NCBI RefSeq assembly: GCF_028389875.1
Contig: NC_084663.1
Span: 216,652,876 to 216,716,875, forward strand
Source: Rhea pennata
Lineage: Eukaryota; Chordata; Aves; Rheiformes; Rheidae
Length of the DNA stretch: 64,000 bases
Reading direction: 5' to 3'
Both the position numbers and the translations under genes were made by a program. The notes under the pieces are model-generated. The model was not told where the DNA came from. It did not search any database and was given only the letters and a program-made list of their open reading frames with translations. The first letter of the stretch is position 1; each line of letters starts with the position of its first letter. Of this stretch, positions 1 to 10,560 are shown piece by piece.

Positions 1-490
1 GGCACGGCAGATGCAGTGAAAGAGTGGTGAAAGTGCAGCCCCACAGCCGTGCAGCGCAAGGCTGCGCAGTGCAAGCCATAGGCTGCACACAGCCTGGTGG
101 CCCTGTCCCCCGCAGGGCCAAGCGCAGGCTCCTGGAGCCCAGTGGGGCCCTGCCCTGGGGCAGTGCTGCTGCACTGAGGCCCAGCTGCAGGCACAGCACA
201 GCGCCAGAAGCTGGGGCAGTGCAGGACAGCCGCTGGTGGGGCCGGCGCTGCTGGATGCAGACACGGCACCATGCAAGGACGCTGCAGTGGCCATGCTGGT
301 GCTATCCAGCCCTGCACAGGCCAGGTGGCTACAGGAATCCTGAGGAGATTGGGAAAGCTGTGCCGGCTGCCCGGGCCAAGGCCCTGGCACAGGAATGGGA
401 ACATAGCTGAGGTGGCACAGGGCAGCTGCATCCCAGCTGTACTACCCCCTCTCTCCCGACACCCCCCAGACAGACCACGTTGGGAGCTCT
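1..490. other. Flank downstream of HPX, no gene seen
   Basis: GC-rich sequence beyond the HPX poly(A) signal. The open frames here are short, overlap on both strands and resemble nothing I recognise. I see no exon, repeat array or RNA gene. Confidence 0.4.
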
Positions 491-504
491 GGGGTGCCTC
501 TGGC

Positions 505-510
505 TTTATT
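505..510 (-). terminator. HPX: HPX poly(A) signal
   Basis: Plus-strand TTTATT reads AATAAA on the minus strand, about 90 bases past the HPX stop codon. This gives a short 3' UTR, as expected for a compact secreted-protein gene. Confidence 0.75.
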
Positions 511-601
511 GGCTGCACAGACACAGGTGGGCAGGGGCCAGATGAGTCTCGGCTTTCTGCAGGCTGCCACAGGGGACCCAGGCTTCCAGGGGCATCCCCC
601 A

Positions 602-3600
602 TTACTGGGGGCACTGGAAGAAGTCGACGCTGATGTTGCGCGGCGGGGCAGGCTGGCTGGCCCCTGTCAGCTCGGCCACACTCTGGTACTGGTGGTAGTT
701 GGGGCCATGGAAGAGGAAGACGCCATTGGCGGTGCACAGGGCGCCGTCGACATGCGCATGGGGCAGGAGCACTGCCACTTCGGCACGCCGTGGCGTCTCC
801 TTCAGGTCCACCAGCCGGATGCTGTTCCCTGCCAGCAGAACCGCCTGTCAGCGCTGGTGCCACACCCATCGCCCCCCATGTGGCCCCAGTCCCATGGATA
901 GGCACTGCCATCCTGAGCCCCCCTGAGTGCATGCCCACAACCTGCTCCCATCCCAGATACAGGAGGGACCCAGGCGTCCGGCCCCCTGCTGCCCACCTGA
1001 GATGACGTAGAGCTTTTCGGAGTCGGGGCAGGTGAAGGCAGCATCTACACTGGTGATGCCCAGCTCGTCGTGAAGGGCCCGCGGGTACCCCTCCACCCGC
1101 TTGTAGCCCTGGTCCGAGAGGTAGATGGAGACCTGAGAGCCCTGCAGAGAGCCGGGGATAGGGGGACTGGGTGAGATGGGCACTGGATGACCCAGTGTGG
1201 GGTAGTCAGGTCTGAGTGTGAGATGGACACAGTATAGCCAGGGACAAGTGTGGAGCTGGCCAGGGCACAGGTGGGCAGGGCTGGTGGAGGATCGGCCTTC
1301 CAGAGCACCTGGCCAGGCCAGGTCAAGCCTGGGGATGATACGGGGTGGGGAAGGGCCCATGGCTGCTTTGCACCATGGGCCGAGGTGGAGAGCAGTACAG
1401 GCTGTGGGACCGGGGCAGGAGGAGGGGTGCTCTGCCATCCTGCTGCATCCCAGAGCTGCTCATGTCTCAGGAGAGATGTCTGCAAAATGCCCTGGTCCCC
1501 AAGAATGATGTTCCTGAGCTGCCCTGATCCCTGAACGTGATGTGCCCAAGATGCACCATGTCTTGGAGATGACATCCCTGAGCTGCCTTGCTGGGGGAGG
1601 CTGCATCCCCAAGGTGCCCATGTCTCAAGGGAAAGATCTTCAAGCTGTCCTAGTCCCCAAGCTCAATGTTCCTGAGCTGCCCTGGTCACCAAGGATGATG
1701 CCTTGTTCTGAAGGTGAGGTCCCTCAGCTGCCCCTTGTTTGGGGTTGACACCTTCAAGCTTCCCTGGTGCCCGGGTTTGATGTCCCCAAGCTGCTCCTGT
1801 TCTTAAAGGTGATGTCCTCAAGCTGCCCTGTGTCTCGGGATAATGTGTCCAATTCTTCTGGTGATATCCCCTAGCTGTCCCATGTCTCAGGAGTGATGTC
1901 CCCTAGCTGTCTCCATCCCCAAGGTCAACGTTCCTGAGCTGCCGCATGTCTCAGGGATTATGTCCCCAACTTGCTCTGGTCCTTGAGGGTGACGTTCCTG
2001 AGCTGCTCTGTGTCTCAGAGGTGATGTCCCTGAGCTGCTCTGTGTCTCAGGGCTGACATCCCTGAGCTGCCCCATGTCTTGGGGCAGAAGCTGGCACAGG
2101 GTGACTGGCAGTTCCTGTGGGCTGGCCAGCCACAGGGTCGGCCAGGACCTGGCAGAGGCCCATGGGACTGGGCCCCGTGATGCTGGCCCCCATGCGGACC
2201 TGTATCAGGTACATCTTCTTGTCCCAGGCAAAGGCTGCGTCCACCTCTCCCTGCAGCTCTGGCCACGCGTGTCCCAGGGGCCAGGCGTGCCAGCCGTCCC
2301 GCTGGGAGTCCAGGCGAAAGTACTGCCCACCTGCAGGGGGCTGTCAGTGCCACGTACCCCGACCCACGGCGCCACATGTCGTGGCCCCATAGCACCACAG
2401 TGTCACACAAACAGTGCCCCACAGTGCTGCTCCGCCCCAAGTCCTACAGCATCATATAATCAGGCTGAGCTACCCAGCCCCATGGCCCAGCCCCATGGCG
2501 TCATACAACCAGGGCCCCAGAGCGCTGCCTGGCCTCACAGCCCCACAGCATCATACCATCAGGGCCCAACAGCACTGCCCAGCCCCGTGGCCCCCAGCCC
2601 CACAGCACCACGTGCCCTAGAGTGGCCCCATGGCACTGCCCAGCCCCACAAACCTCAGCCCCATGGCACCGTGCACTCCAGGACCCCACAGCCCCATGGC
2701 GCAACAGCACTGCCCACTCCAGTGCCAAACCTACCAGCCCCTGCATTGCCCATAGGCAGTGCCCTGCACCATAGCCCCCAGCCCCATAGCACTGCCCACA
2801 GGCATTGCCCTGCCCCATAGCCCCTGCCCCCCCCCACCCACCACCCCCTCACCGCGGAAGGCATATATGCGGCCAGCGTCGTCAGAGGCGAAGGCGTCGA
2901 AGGGGCGCTCACTGCAGCGGTCACCAGCAGCCTCCTGCGACTTGTTCCCAGGACCCGTGTACCCATGACCTGCAGGAGAGCTGTGGTGCTGGGCACGGGG
3001 ACCAGTCCAGCCAGGGCCCAGGGGACGTGGGGGGCAGGCCCACGGGGGCAGCTGAGGGCTGGAGGTGTTGGACCCTGGGGCGGCCTGCTGGGTCCCTGCT
3101 GCAGGGCTGGGGAGCCCTGGGCAGCTGTGGTGCTGGGAGCCCCAGCACATGGGGCTCAGGGCCCTGTGGGATGGGATTTCTGGGATGGTACCCAGGGTGC
3201 AGGTCCCCATGGGGAGTCCCTTAGAGGGGTCTTCAGGGTGCATGGTATTGGTGTGGGGAATCTAGAGCAACTTCCCCAGGTTAGGTTCTCCAGGTGCAGG
3301 GAACCCAGGCTGTGCCCCCTTGGGATGCATCCCCAGCATGTAGGTCTCTGGGATGCAGGTCTCTGAGACAGGTCCCTAGGGTGTGGGTGCCCAACATGTG
3401 GGTTTCTGGGACTTGTCCCTGAGTTATCTTGTTGACTCAAGGTGTAGGTCCCCAGGATGCAGTCCCTGAGATGCATTCCCAGGATGCAGGTCCTCATGAT
3501 GAGTCTCTGGGATGCATTCCCAGGATGTGGGTCCCTGGGAAAATGCCTGGGCCCTCACCTCGGCCAGGGCAGGGTATGAAGTAGTCACGGATGTCGCGGG

Positions 3601-6600
3601 GGTAGCCAGGGGGCACCTCGCCAGTGACAGGGTTGAAGCGCTGGAAGCTGGTGCCGTGGAGGCAGTAATATCGCTCCAGCCAGCGCAGGGCCGCCGTGCA
3701 GGGCTGCAGCGCCAGCCACGAGCGCTGCTTGGCCACCCGCAGCTCCAGGTCAAAGGAGTACACTGTGTCCCCTGCGTGAATGGATGGCACAGCTGGCACG
3801 GTGCAGTGCAGTATGGTGCAGTGCAGCATGGCACGGCGCAGCCCGCAGCTGGCACGGCACAGCGCAGCGTGGCACGGCACAGCCCGCAGCTGGCACGGTG
3901 CAGCACGGCACAGCGCAGCGTGGCACGGCACAGCCCGCAGCTGGCACGGCACAGCGCAGCGTGGCACGGCACAGCCCGCAGCTGGCACGGCGCAGCACGG
4001 TGCAGCGCAGCGTGGCACGGCACAACCCGCAGCTGGCACGGCACAGCACAGCGTGGCACGGCACAGCCCGCAGCTGGCACGGTGCAGCACGATGCAGCAC
4101 AGCATGGCACGGCACAGCCCGCAGCTGGCACGGCACAGCGCAGCGTGGCACGGCACAGCCCGCAGCTGGCACGGCGCAGCACGGCACAGCGCAGTGTGGC
4201 ACGGCACAGCCCGCAGCTGGCACGGCACAGCGCAGCGTGGCACGGCACAGCCCGCAGCTGGCACGGTGCAGCACGATGCAGCACAGCATGGCACGGCACA
4301 GCCCGCAGCTGGCACGGCACAGCGCAGCGTGGCACGGCACAGCCCGCAGCTGGCACGGCGCAGCACGGCACAGCGCAGTGTGGCACGGCACAGCCCGCAG
4401 CTGGCACGGCACAGCGCAGCGTGGCACGGCACAGCCCGCAGCTGGCACGGTGCAGCACGGCACAGCGCAGTGTGGCACGGCACAGCCCGCAGCTGGCACG
4501 GCACAGCGCAGCATGGCACGGCACAGCCCGCAGCTGGCACGGCGCAGCACGGCACAGCGCAGTGTGGCACGGCACAGCCCGCAGCTGGCACGGTGCAGCA
4601 CGATGCAGCACAGCATGGCACGGCACAGCCCGCAGCTGGCACGGCACAGCGCAGCGTGGCACGGCACAGCCCGCAGCTGGCACGGCGCAGCACGGCACAG
4701 CGCAGCGTGGCACGGCACAGCCCGCAGCTGGCACGGTGCAGCACGATGCAGCACAGCATGGCACGGCACAGCCCGCAGCTGGCACGGCGCAGCACGGCAC
4801 AGCGCAGCGTGGCACGGCACAGCCCGCAGCTGGCACGGTGCAGCACGATGCAGCACAGCATGGCACGGCACAGCCCGCAGCTGGCACGGCACAGCGCAGC
4901 GTGGCACGGCACAGCCCGCAGCTGGCACGGCGCAGCACGGCACAGCGCAGCGTGGCACGGCACAGCCCGCAGCTGGCACGGTGCAGCACGATGCAGCACA
5001 GCATGGCACGGCACAGCCCGCAGCTGGCACGGCGCAGCACGGCACAGCGCAGTGTGGCACAGCACAGCCCGCAGCTGGCACGGCGCAGCACGGCACAGCG
5101 CAGCGTGGCACGGCACAGCCCGCAGCTGGCACGGCGCAGCACGGCACAGCGCAGCGTGGCACGGCACAGCCCGCAGCTGGCACGGCACAGCGCAGCGTGG
5201 CACGGCACAGCCCGCAGCTGGCACGGCGCAGCACGATGCAGCACAGCATGGCATGGCACAGCCCGCAGCTGGCACGGCACAGCACGATGCAGCACAGCAT
5301 GGCACGGCACAGCGCAGCGTGGCACGGCACAGCCCGCAGCTGGCACGGCGCAGCACGGCACAGCGCAGTGTGGCACGGCACAGCCCGCAGCTGGCACGGC
5401 GCAGCGCAGCGAGACACACTGCAGTGCAACACCACATCACCTGCCCCAGCCCCTCTGCTGCCAAGCCACCTGCAGCCCTTCTGTGCCCCACAGCATCCCC
5501 CGCCCCGCCTCACCCAGCTGCCTCACGGCCGCCTCTCCGCACCCCACATTGACCCCTGCCCCACCTCACCCAGCCACCCTGCAGCTGCCCCTCCACAGCC
5601 CCCGGTGACCCCTGCCCCACCTCACCCAGTTGCCTCACAGTTGCCCCCCATGGTGGCCTCTCTGCCACCCCCTCCTCCTGAGCCCCCCGTCCCCGCCTCC
5701 GGCCATGGGGCGCACCCTTGAAGAAGAGGATGCTCTCGCCGCGGCACTCCTCGGGGTGGCACTCCACAGCGGCGTCCAGCCCCCCGGGGATGCCCGGGAA
5801 CACGTCCCCCACCCGCTGCGGGAAGCCGGCCCGGAGCTGACCCCCGGCGTAGGCCCACACCTGCTCGCCCTGCAATGCACCCCATGGCATGAGAACTCCA
5901 GGGACAGACCCCTGGGGCGAGACCTGGGGCACGGCTCCATGGGGCCAGCCCCACTGGGGACCAGCCCCACTGAGAACAAACCCGTGGGGCCAGCCACAGT
6001 GGGAGCAGCCCCATGGGGACAGCCCCCACCTTGGACCAGTCCCAATAGGAGCAACCCCGCAGGGACAGCCACACCGGGAGCAGCCCCACAGGGATAGTCC
6101 CATGGGGACAGCCCCACCAGACCACTCACCTAAGTCAGGTGCCCCCCGCCCCCGGGACCAGCCCCTCCAGACCACCAGCCCCACAGGGGTCAGCCCCAGA
6201 CAGACCCACAGGGTGACCCACCCCCCCATAGGACATGACCACCCAGGCCAGACCTGCTGGGACCCACCCTGGCCAGACCCACAGGACCAGCCCCTTAGGG
6301 ACCAGCCCCAGAGAGACCCACAGGACAAGACCACCCTGGCCAGACCCACAGGATCAGAACCCTGGGGCCACCCATCCCATCCCGCCCCACAGGACCGGCC
6401 CTCCCTGGGCCAGCCCCTAGAGTAGCCCAGGAGGCCAGGGCAGCGGGGCCACCTCGCTGCCCTGAGAGCCAGGACTTGTCAGCGCCGGGAGCTGCCCGCT
6501 GGGGGGCAGCCCCCAGCCCACCGCGGCGCCGTGGGGCGGCCGTGCCTGGAAGAGGTAGAGGCTGTCGTGCTCCTGGGGGTCCTTCCGCCGGTGGATGCAC

Positions 6601-8749
6601 AGCGCCGCCTGCACGGGGCCCCCCAGCTCCGGCCAGAATGCGGCCAGCGGCCGGCGCTGGAGGCCCCTCCTCGACCGTTCCCACACCTCCTCGCCTGCGC
6701 AGCAGGAGCGCGATGGACCCACAGCGTCCTGCCCCACGGCCCGCGTGGACCAGCCTCGCACTGCTCCCGGGCCCCCCCCGACCGACCTCACGCTGCCCCA
6801 CGGCCCCCCTGGACCAGCCTCGCGCTGCTCCCGGGCCCCGTCGGACTGGCCTCATGCTGCCCCATGGCCCCTGCCCCATTACCTGCCCCACAGCCCCCTC
6901 ACATACCCTGCCTGCCCCATAGCCCCCCACCCCACTGCTTCTGCCTGCCCCCACAGCTCCCTCGTGCGCCTTGCCTGCCCCCCATGTCCCACTGTCCCTG
7001 CCTGCCCCACACCCCACTGCCCCTGCCTGTCCCCCCACCCCATTCCCTACTGCCGCCCATGTGCCCTGCTTTCCCCCCACCCCCCAACCCCCACTGCCCC
7101 CCACTGCCCCTGTCTGCCCCACCACCCCTTCCCCACTGCCCCCCGTGTGCCCTGCTTTCCCCCCACCCCGCACCCACACTGCCCCTGCCTGCCCCACCAC
7201 CCCCTTCCCCACTGCCCCCCCATGTGCCCTGCTTTCCCCCCACCCTGCACCCACACTGCCCCTGCCTGCCCCACCACTCCCTTCCCCACTGCCCCCCCAT
7301 GTGCCCTGCTTTCCCCCCACCCTGCACCCCCACTGCCCCCCACTGCCCCTGCCTGCCCCACCACCCCCTTCCCCACTGCCCCCCATGTGCCCTGCTTTCC
7401 CCCCACCCCGCACCCACACTGCCCCTGCCTGCCCCACCACTCCCTTCCCCACTGCCCCCCCATGTGCCCTGCTTTCCCCCCACCCTGCACCCCCACTGCC
7501 CCCCACTGCCCCTGCCTGCCCCACCACCCCCTTCCCCACTGCCCCCCATGTGCCCTGCTTTCCCCCCACCCCGCACCCACACTGCCCCTGCCTGCCCCAC
7601 CACCCCCTTCCCCACTGCCCCCCCATGTGCCCTGCTTTCCCCCCACCCTGCACCCCCACTGCCCCCCACTGCCCCTGCCTGCCCCACCACCCCCTTCCCC
7701 ACTGCCCCCATGTGCCCTGCTTTCCCCCCACCCCCCAACCCCCACTGTCCCCCACTGCCCCTGCCTGTCCCCCCACCCCATTCCCTACTGCCGCCCATGT
7801 GCCCTGCTTTCCCCCCACCCCCCAACCCCCACTGCCCCCCACTGCCCCTGCCTGCCCCACCACCTCCTTCCCCACTGCCTCCCATGTGCCCTGCTTTTCC
7901 CCCCACCCCACACCCACACTGCCCCCCACTGCCCCTGTCTGCCCCCAGGAGCCTGGCCCTGACCCACACCCCATCTCCTCTGGCCCCACCTCGGAAAAGT
8001 AGCATGGTGCCGTTGGCGCTGAGCGTCACCGCGTCGAGGCCGCCACCGTCCCCGTCCCCATCTCCGCACAGCTCCGACAGCCCTGCTGCCGTGGGTCAGC
8101 ACTGTGGGGGGGCGCGGCGCTGCCCCACAGCATCCCACAGCACCCCATGGTGCTCCACAGCAGCCATGTCACCCCTCACCATACCACCCACAGCACCCCA
8201 CAGCACTCACAGTGTCCCACGGCACTCCATAGCACCCATGATGCCCCATGGCACCCCACACCACTCTTGGTGCCACCCCATTCCCCTCAGTGCCCCATGG
8301 CACTCCACCACACCCAAGAGCATCCCACAGAAACCCCACTATGCCCCATGGCACCCCACAGGCACTGAACAGCTCCCCATGGTGCACACACACCTAGGAG
8401 CCCCACACATCCCTCCACGCCTTACACCCCTCTGTGCCCCACACCGCTGCACCTCCTCCTTTCCCTGATGATATGCTCTCACCAGTGTCATTGCTGGGGG
8501 GCTCGGCCACATGGTGGGGGCCCACTCCGACTGCCCCAGGTTTCTCGTGGGTCCTGGGAACAGGCAGCACCATGGGGCCACATATGGGGCAGGGCATGCA
8601 CCCCTCACCAGCATACAGCCCCTGCCCCATAGCCCCCTGCCCCATGCAGCCCCCTGCCCCACATCCCCCCTGCCCCACACTCACAGGGGCCGGGCGCACC
8701 CCAGGGCCAGGGCCCAGGCCAGGCAGAGGGCAGCTATGGGTCCGTGCAT
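602..8749 (-). CDS. HPX: Hemopexin, complete gene of 10 coding exons
   Basis: Plasma glycoprotein that binds free haem and delivers it to the liver. Coding exons in order: 8685-8749, 8483-8553, 7990-8082, 6546-6694, 5716-5869, 3559-3771, 2853-2969, 2200-2330, 997-1141, 602-828. Phases join throughout to give 454 aa (human 462). Residues 1-20 form a hydrophobic signal peptide starting [17 protein letters not shown]. Two four-bladed hemopexin propellers follow, with family signatures [25 protein letters not shown] and RDGWHAWP, joined by a linker near residues 247-268. Candidate haem-ligand histidines are H250 in the linker and H302/H308 in the second propeller. NDT, NGT and NIS sequons are present. 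Exon 4 appears to end at a GC donor (CAG then gcacgg at 6545-6544). A GT donor 24 bases further on (exon end 6522) also keeps frame and adds 8 residues. Minisatellites fill most introns. Exon 1 is small, so the ATG rests on the signal peptide and phase. Confidence 0.95.
1440..2090. repeat. Minisatellite in HPX intron 8
   Basis: Imperfect tandem units of roughly 30-35 bp built on phrases such as GATGTCCCTGAGCTGCCC and TGTCTCAGG. The array fills most of the intron between the exons ending at 2200 and starting at 1141. No coding potential. Confidence 0.75.
2395..2830. repeat. Degenerate C-rich repeat in HPX intron 7
   Basis: Loose tandem repetition of CCCCACAGCAC / CAGCCCCATGGC phrases, about 20-30 bp per unit, between HPX exons 7 and 8. 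The units have diverged too far for a fixed period. Confidence 0.6.
3170..3550. repeat. Minisatellite in HPX intron 6
   Basis: Units of about 25-30 bp with the core GGGATGCATTCCCAGGATG and CAGGTCCCT. The array ends just outside the donor of HPX exon 6 at 3558. Confidence 0.65.
3785..5412. repeat. Composite 41/51-bp minisatellite in HPX intron 5
   Basis: About 1.6 kb of near-perfect repeats. A 21-base block (GCACGGCACAGCCCGCAGCT followed by G) alternates with either a 20-base block (GCACGGCACAGCGCAGCGTG) or a 30-base block containing GCACGATGCAGCACAGCATG. Composite units are therefore 41 or 51 bp, with roughly 35 copies. Units contain almost no stop codons in any frame, so several overlapping open frames of 587-698 codons run through both strands. 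None is a gene. The array begins about 15 bp from the acceptor of HPX exon 6. Confidence 0.95.
5880..6420. repeat. Degenerate minisatellite in HPX intron 4
   Basis: Diverged tandem phrases such as GGGGCCAGCCCCA, CATGGGGACAGCCCCACC and GGACCAGCCCC, period about 25-30 bp, between HPX exons 4 and 5. Confidence 0.65.
6940..7935. repeat. C-rich minisatellite in HPX intron 3, 77-87-bp unit
   Basis: Eleven or so copies of a unit containing TGTGCCCTGCTTTCCCCCCA and CTGCCCCTGCCTGCCCCACC, spaced 75-88 bp apart. It occupies most of intron 3 (6695-7989). One strand is almost pure pyrimidine, which gives long proline-rich or glycine-rich open frames that are not genes. Confidence 0.93.
8100..8400. repeat. 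Degenerate repeat in HPX intron 2
   Basis: Loose repetition of CCCCACAGCAC, CCATGGCACTCC and TGCCCCATGGCACCCCA phrases between HPX exons 2 and 3. Confidence 0.55.
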
Positions 8750-8790
8750 GGTGGGGCTGGGACTCATGCTGCTGCTGGCCCTATATGGGG
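8750..8790 (-). promoter_or_regulatory. HPX: Candidate HPX core promoter
   Basis: On the minus strand a TATA-like CCCATATAGGG lies about 32-42 bases upstream of the HPX ATG. If used, the 5' UTR would be only several bases long. No independent evidence for a transcription start is visible. Confidence 0.3.
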
Positions 8791-8999
8791 CAGAGCACCC
8801 ATTGCACAACCTGCTCAGCCGCATTGCTCAATCTGCACCGCCCTACAACCTTTGCCCACCCCGCCGGGGGGCACGCAGGGACGGGGAACAGCTTGGGGAC
8901 AGCCCAGCCCCACATCAGCCCTCAAGGAGCCCCCACCCCAACCCCAGCCCCATCGCTGAACTTTGACCCAGATTCCTGAGCTGATGGGGGTGCAGTGGC

Positions 9000-9480
9000 C
9001 TGCACCCCACACCCACTGCCATGAGGCAGAAAGGGGGAGAGGGCTCACACTCCACGGTGCACAGCCCCCCATGAGGCAGGGATGGGGATGGGGCTACAGC
9101 CCCCATGGGGCAGGACTAAGGATGGGACTCAGACCCCATTGGCAGGGTTAGGGATGGGGCTCAGATCCCCATGGGGTAGGGACAGGGATGGGGCTCAGAC
9201 CCTCATGGGACTCAGACCCCCATGGGGTAGGGAAAGGGATGGGGCTCTGGCCAACATGGAGCAGGGATGGGGTTGAGGTTCAGACCCCAGTGCAGCAGGG
9301 ATAGGGATGGGGCTCATACCCCCATGGGGCAGGGATGGGGCTGGAGTTTAGACACTGATGGGACTCACATCCCCTTGGGACAGGGATGAGGATGGGGGTT
9401 AGACCCCAATGAGGCAAACAGGAATGGGGGTCAGACGCCAGTGGGGGGCAGACCCCCATGGGGCAGGACTAGGTCTCAGA
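9000..9480. repeat. Minisatellite upstream of HPX
   Basis: Tandem units of about 28-35 bp with the consensus CATGGGGCAGGGATGGGG then CTCAGACCCC. It lies within about 0.7 kb upstream of the HPX start. Confidence 0.8.
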
Positions 9481-9639
9481 CCCCTAGATGTGGGGTGCCA
9501 GGGTGAGGACACTGGGTGCAGCTGACCCAGGCTGGCACCAGCTCAGCTCCTTCCCAGCATGCCCCCACCCACCAGCCCCACTGCTGGGAACAGCCTTGGC
9601 TTGGCCCCACGGCAGCTGTTTGCTCTGGCCACCAGCCCT

Positions 9640-9745
9640 GGCAGGACGGGGACAGGAACAGGAATGGGGATGGAGCTGGGAATGGGGATGGGGACAGCGA
9701 TGGGGTTAGGGATAAGGATAAGGATGGGGATGGGAAGGGGACAAA
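9640..9745. repeat. GGGGAT-type hexamer-like repeat
   Basis: Short-period purine-rich repetition of GGGGAT, GGAACA and GATAAG hexamers. Confidence 0.75.
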
Positions 9746-9779
9746 CACCCAGCCCTGACTAGCACCACCAGCCCTGGAG

Positions 9780-9985
9780 CTTGCCCCATGGATTACATGT
9801 CTCAGGGGACAGGGTAGGCATGCACTTCACTTGGGTTGCATATCCCATGGGTAGGAACAGGCCCCTCCACGTGTGTGGAGCAGGTCTGATGGGGAGGAAT
9901 GGGCACCCCCACATGTGGGGAGCAGATCCCATGGGGAGGAACAGGCACCCTCCACATGCGGGGTCCCATGGGGAAGAACTCCCTG
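9780..9985. repeat. Short minisatellite
   Basis: Four or so diverged copies of a 45-50-bp unit containing CCCATGGGGAGGAACAGGCA and CACATGTGGGGAGCAG. Confidence 0.6.
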
Positions 9986-10560
9986 CCCCCAGCTCCATGG
10001 CCTATGGCTTATCTCGGCTCCTGGGACAGCACGGACACACACTGTGCATAGCAATTCCCTTCGTGCTAACAGTGCTCGTAGACCCACCAGGTCTCTGGCA
10101 GGTAACTGCCACATCACCACAAGGTCTCTGCTGTCCTCCCCTTCATTGCCTCACCTCATCCCTGGCTCCTGTGGGTGTCCCCAGATCCCTCTGACCAGTT
10201 GGGATTTCAAGCTCATGATGAGTCTGTTAAAGATAGCCTGTCAGAGCACAAGAAGGACTCTTACAGCCTATGACAAAGGTGTGGATTTTCCCACGGCATG
10301 GTGCTACATGCTGTACATGTAGTGCCCACCTCAGGGTAACGGCTGAGAGAGGCCACTTAGGTTAGCTGGCCTGCGGTTTGGTGATTCCGCAGGCTGGTGT
10401 CCTCACATTGGCCATCCCCGGCCCTTAAGCACCATCACCTGGGCCAGTCCAAGTATGAGTTGCTGCTGATGCTCACTCACTTGGATCAGGAGAGAAGGAA
10501 CAGCAATCAGTCTCATCAGGAGGAAAATAACCCTCAGGTAGGTTTGGAACAGTCTTAACA
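9986..10560. other. Intergenic sequence, nothing recognised
   Basis: Composition changes here from GC-rich repeats to more AT-rich sequence. A long terminal repeat of the adjacent retroviral fossil could lie here, but I cannot define its ends. Confidence 0.35.

Noticed and set aside
3424-5721. Overlapping open frames of 587-698 codons on both strands
   Set aside because: All lie in the 41/51-bp minisatellite of HPX intron 5. The unit has no stops, so frames are open by composition.
6295-8468. 564- and 645-codon Gly-rich or Pro-rich open frames
   Set aside because: They run through the C-rich array of HPX intron 3 and across real HPX exons in other frames.
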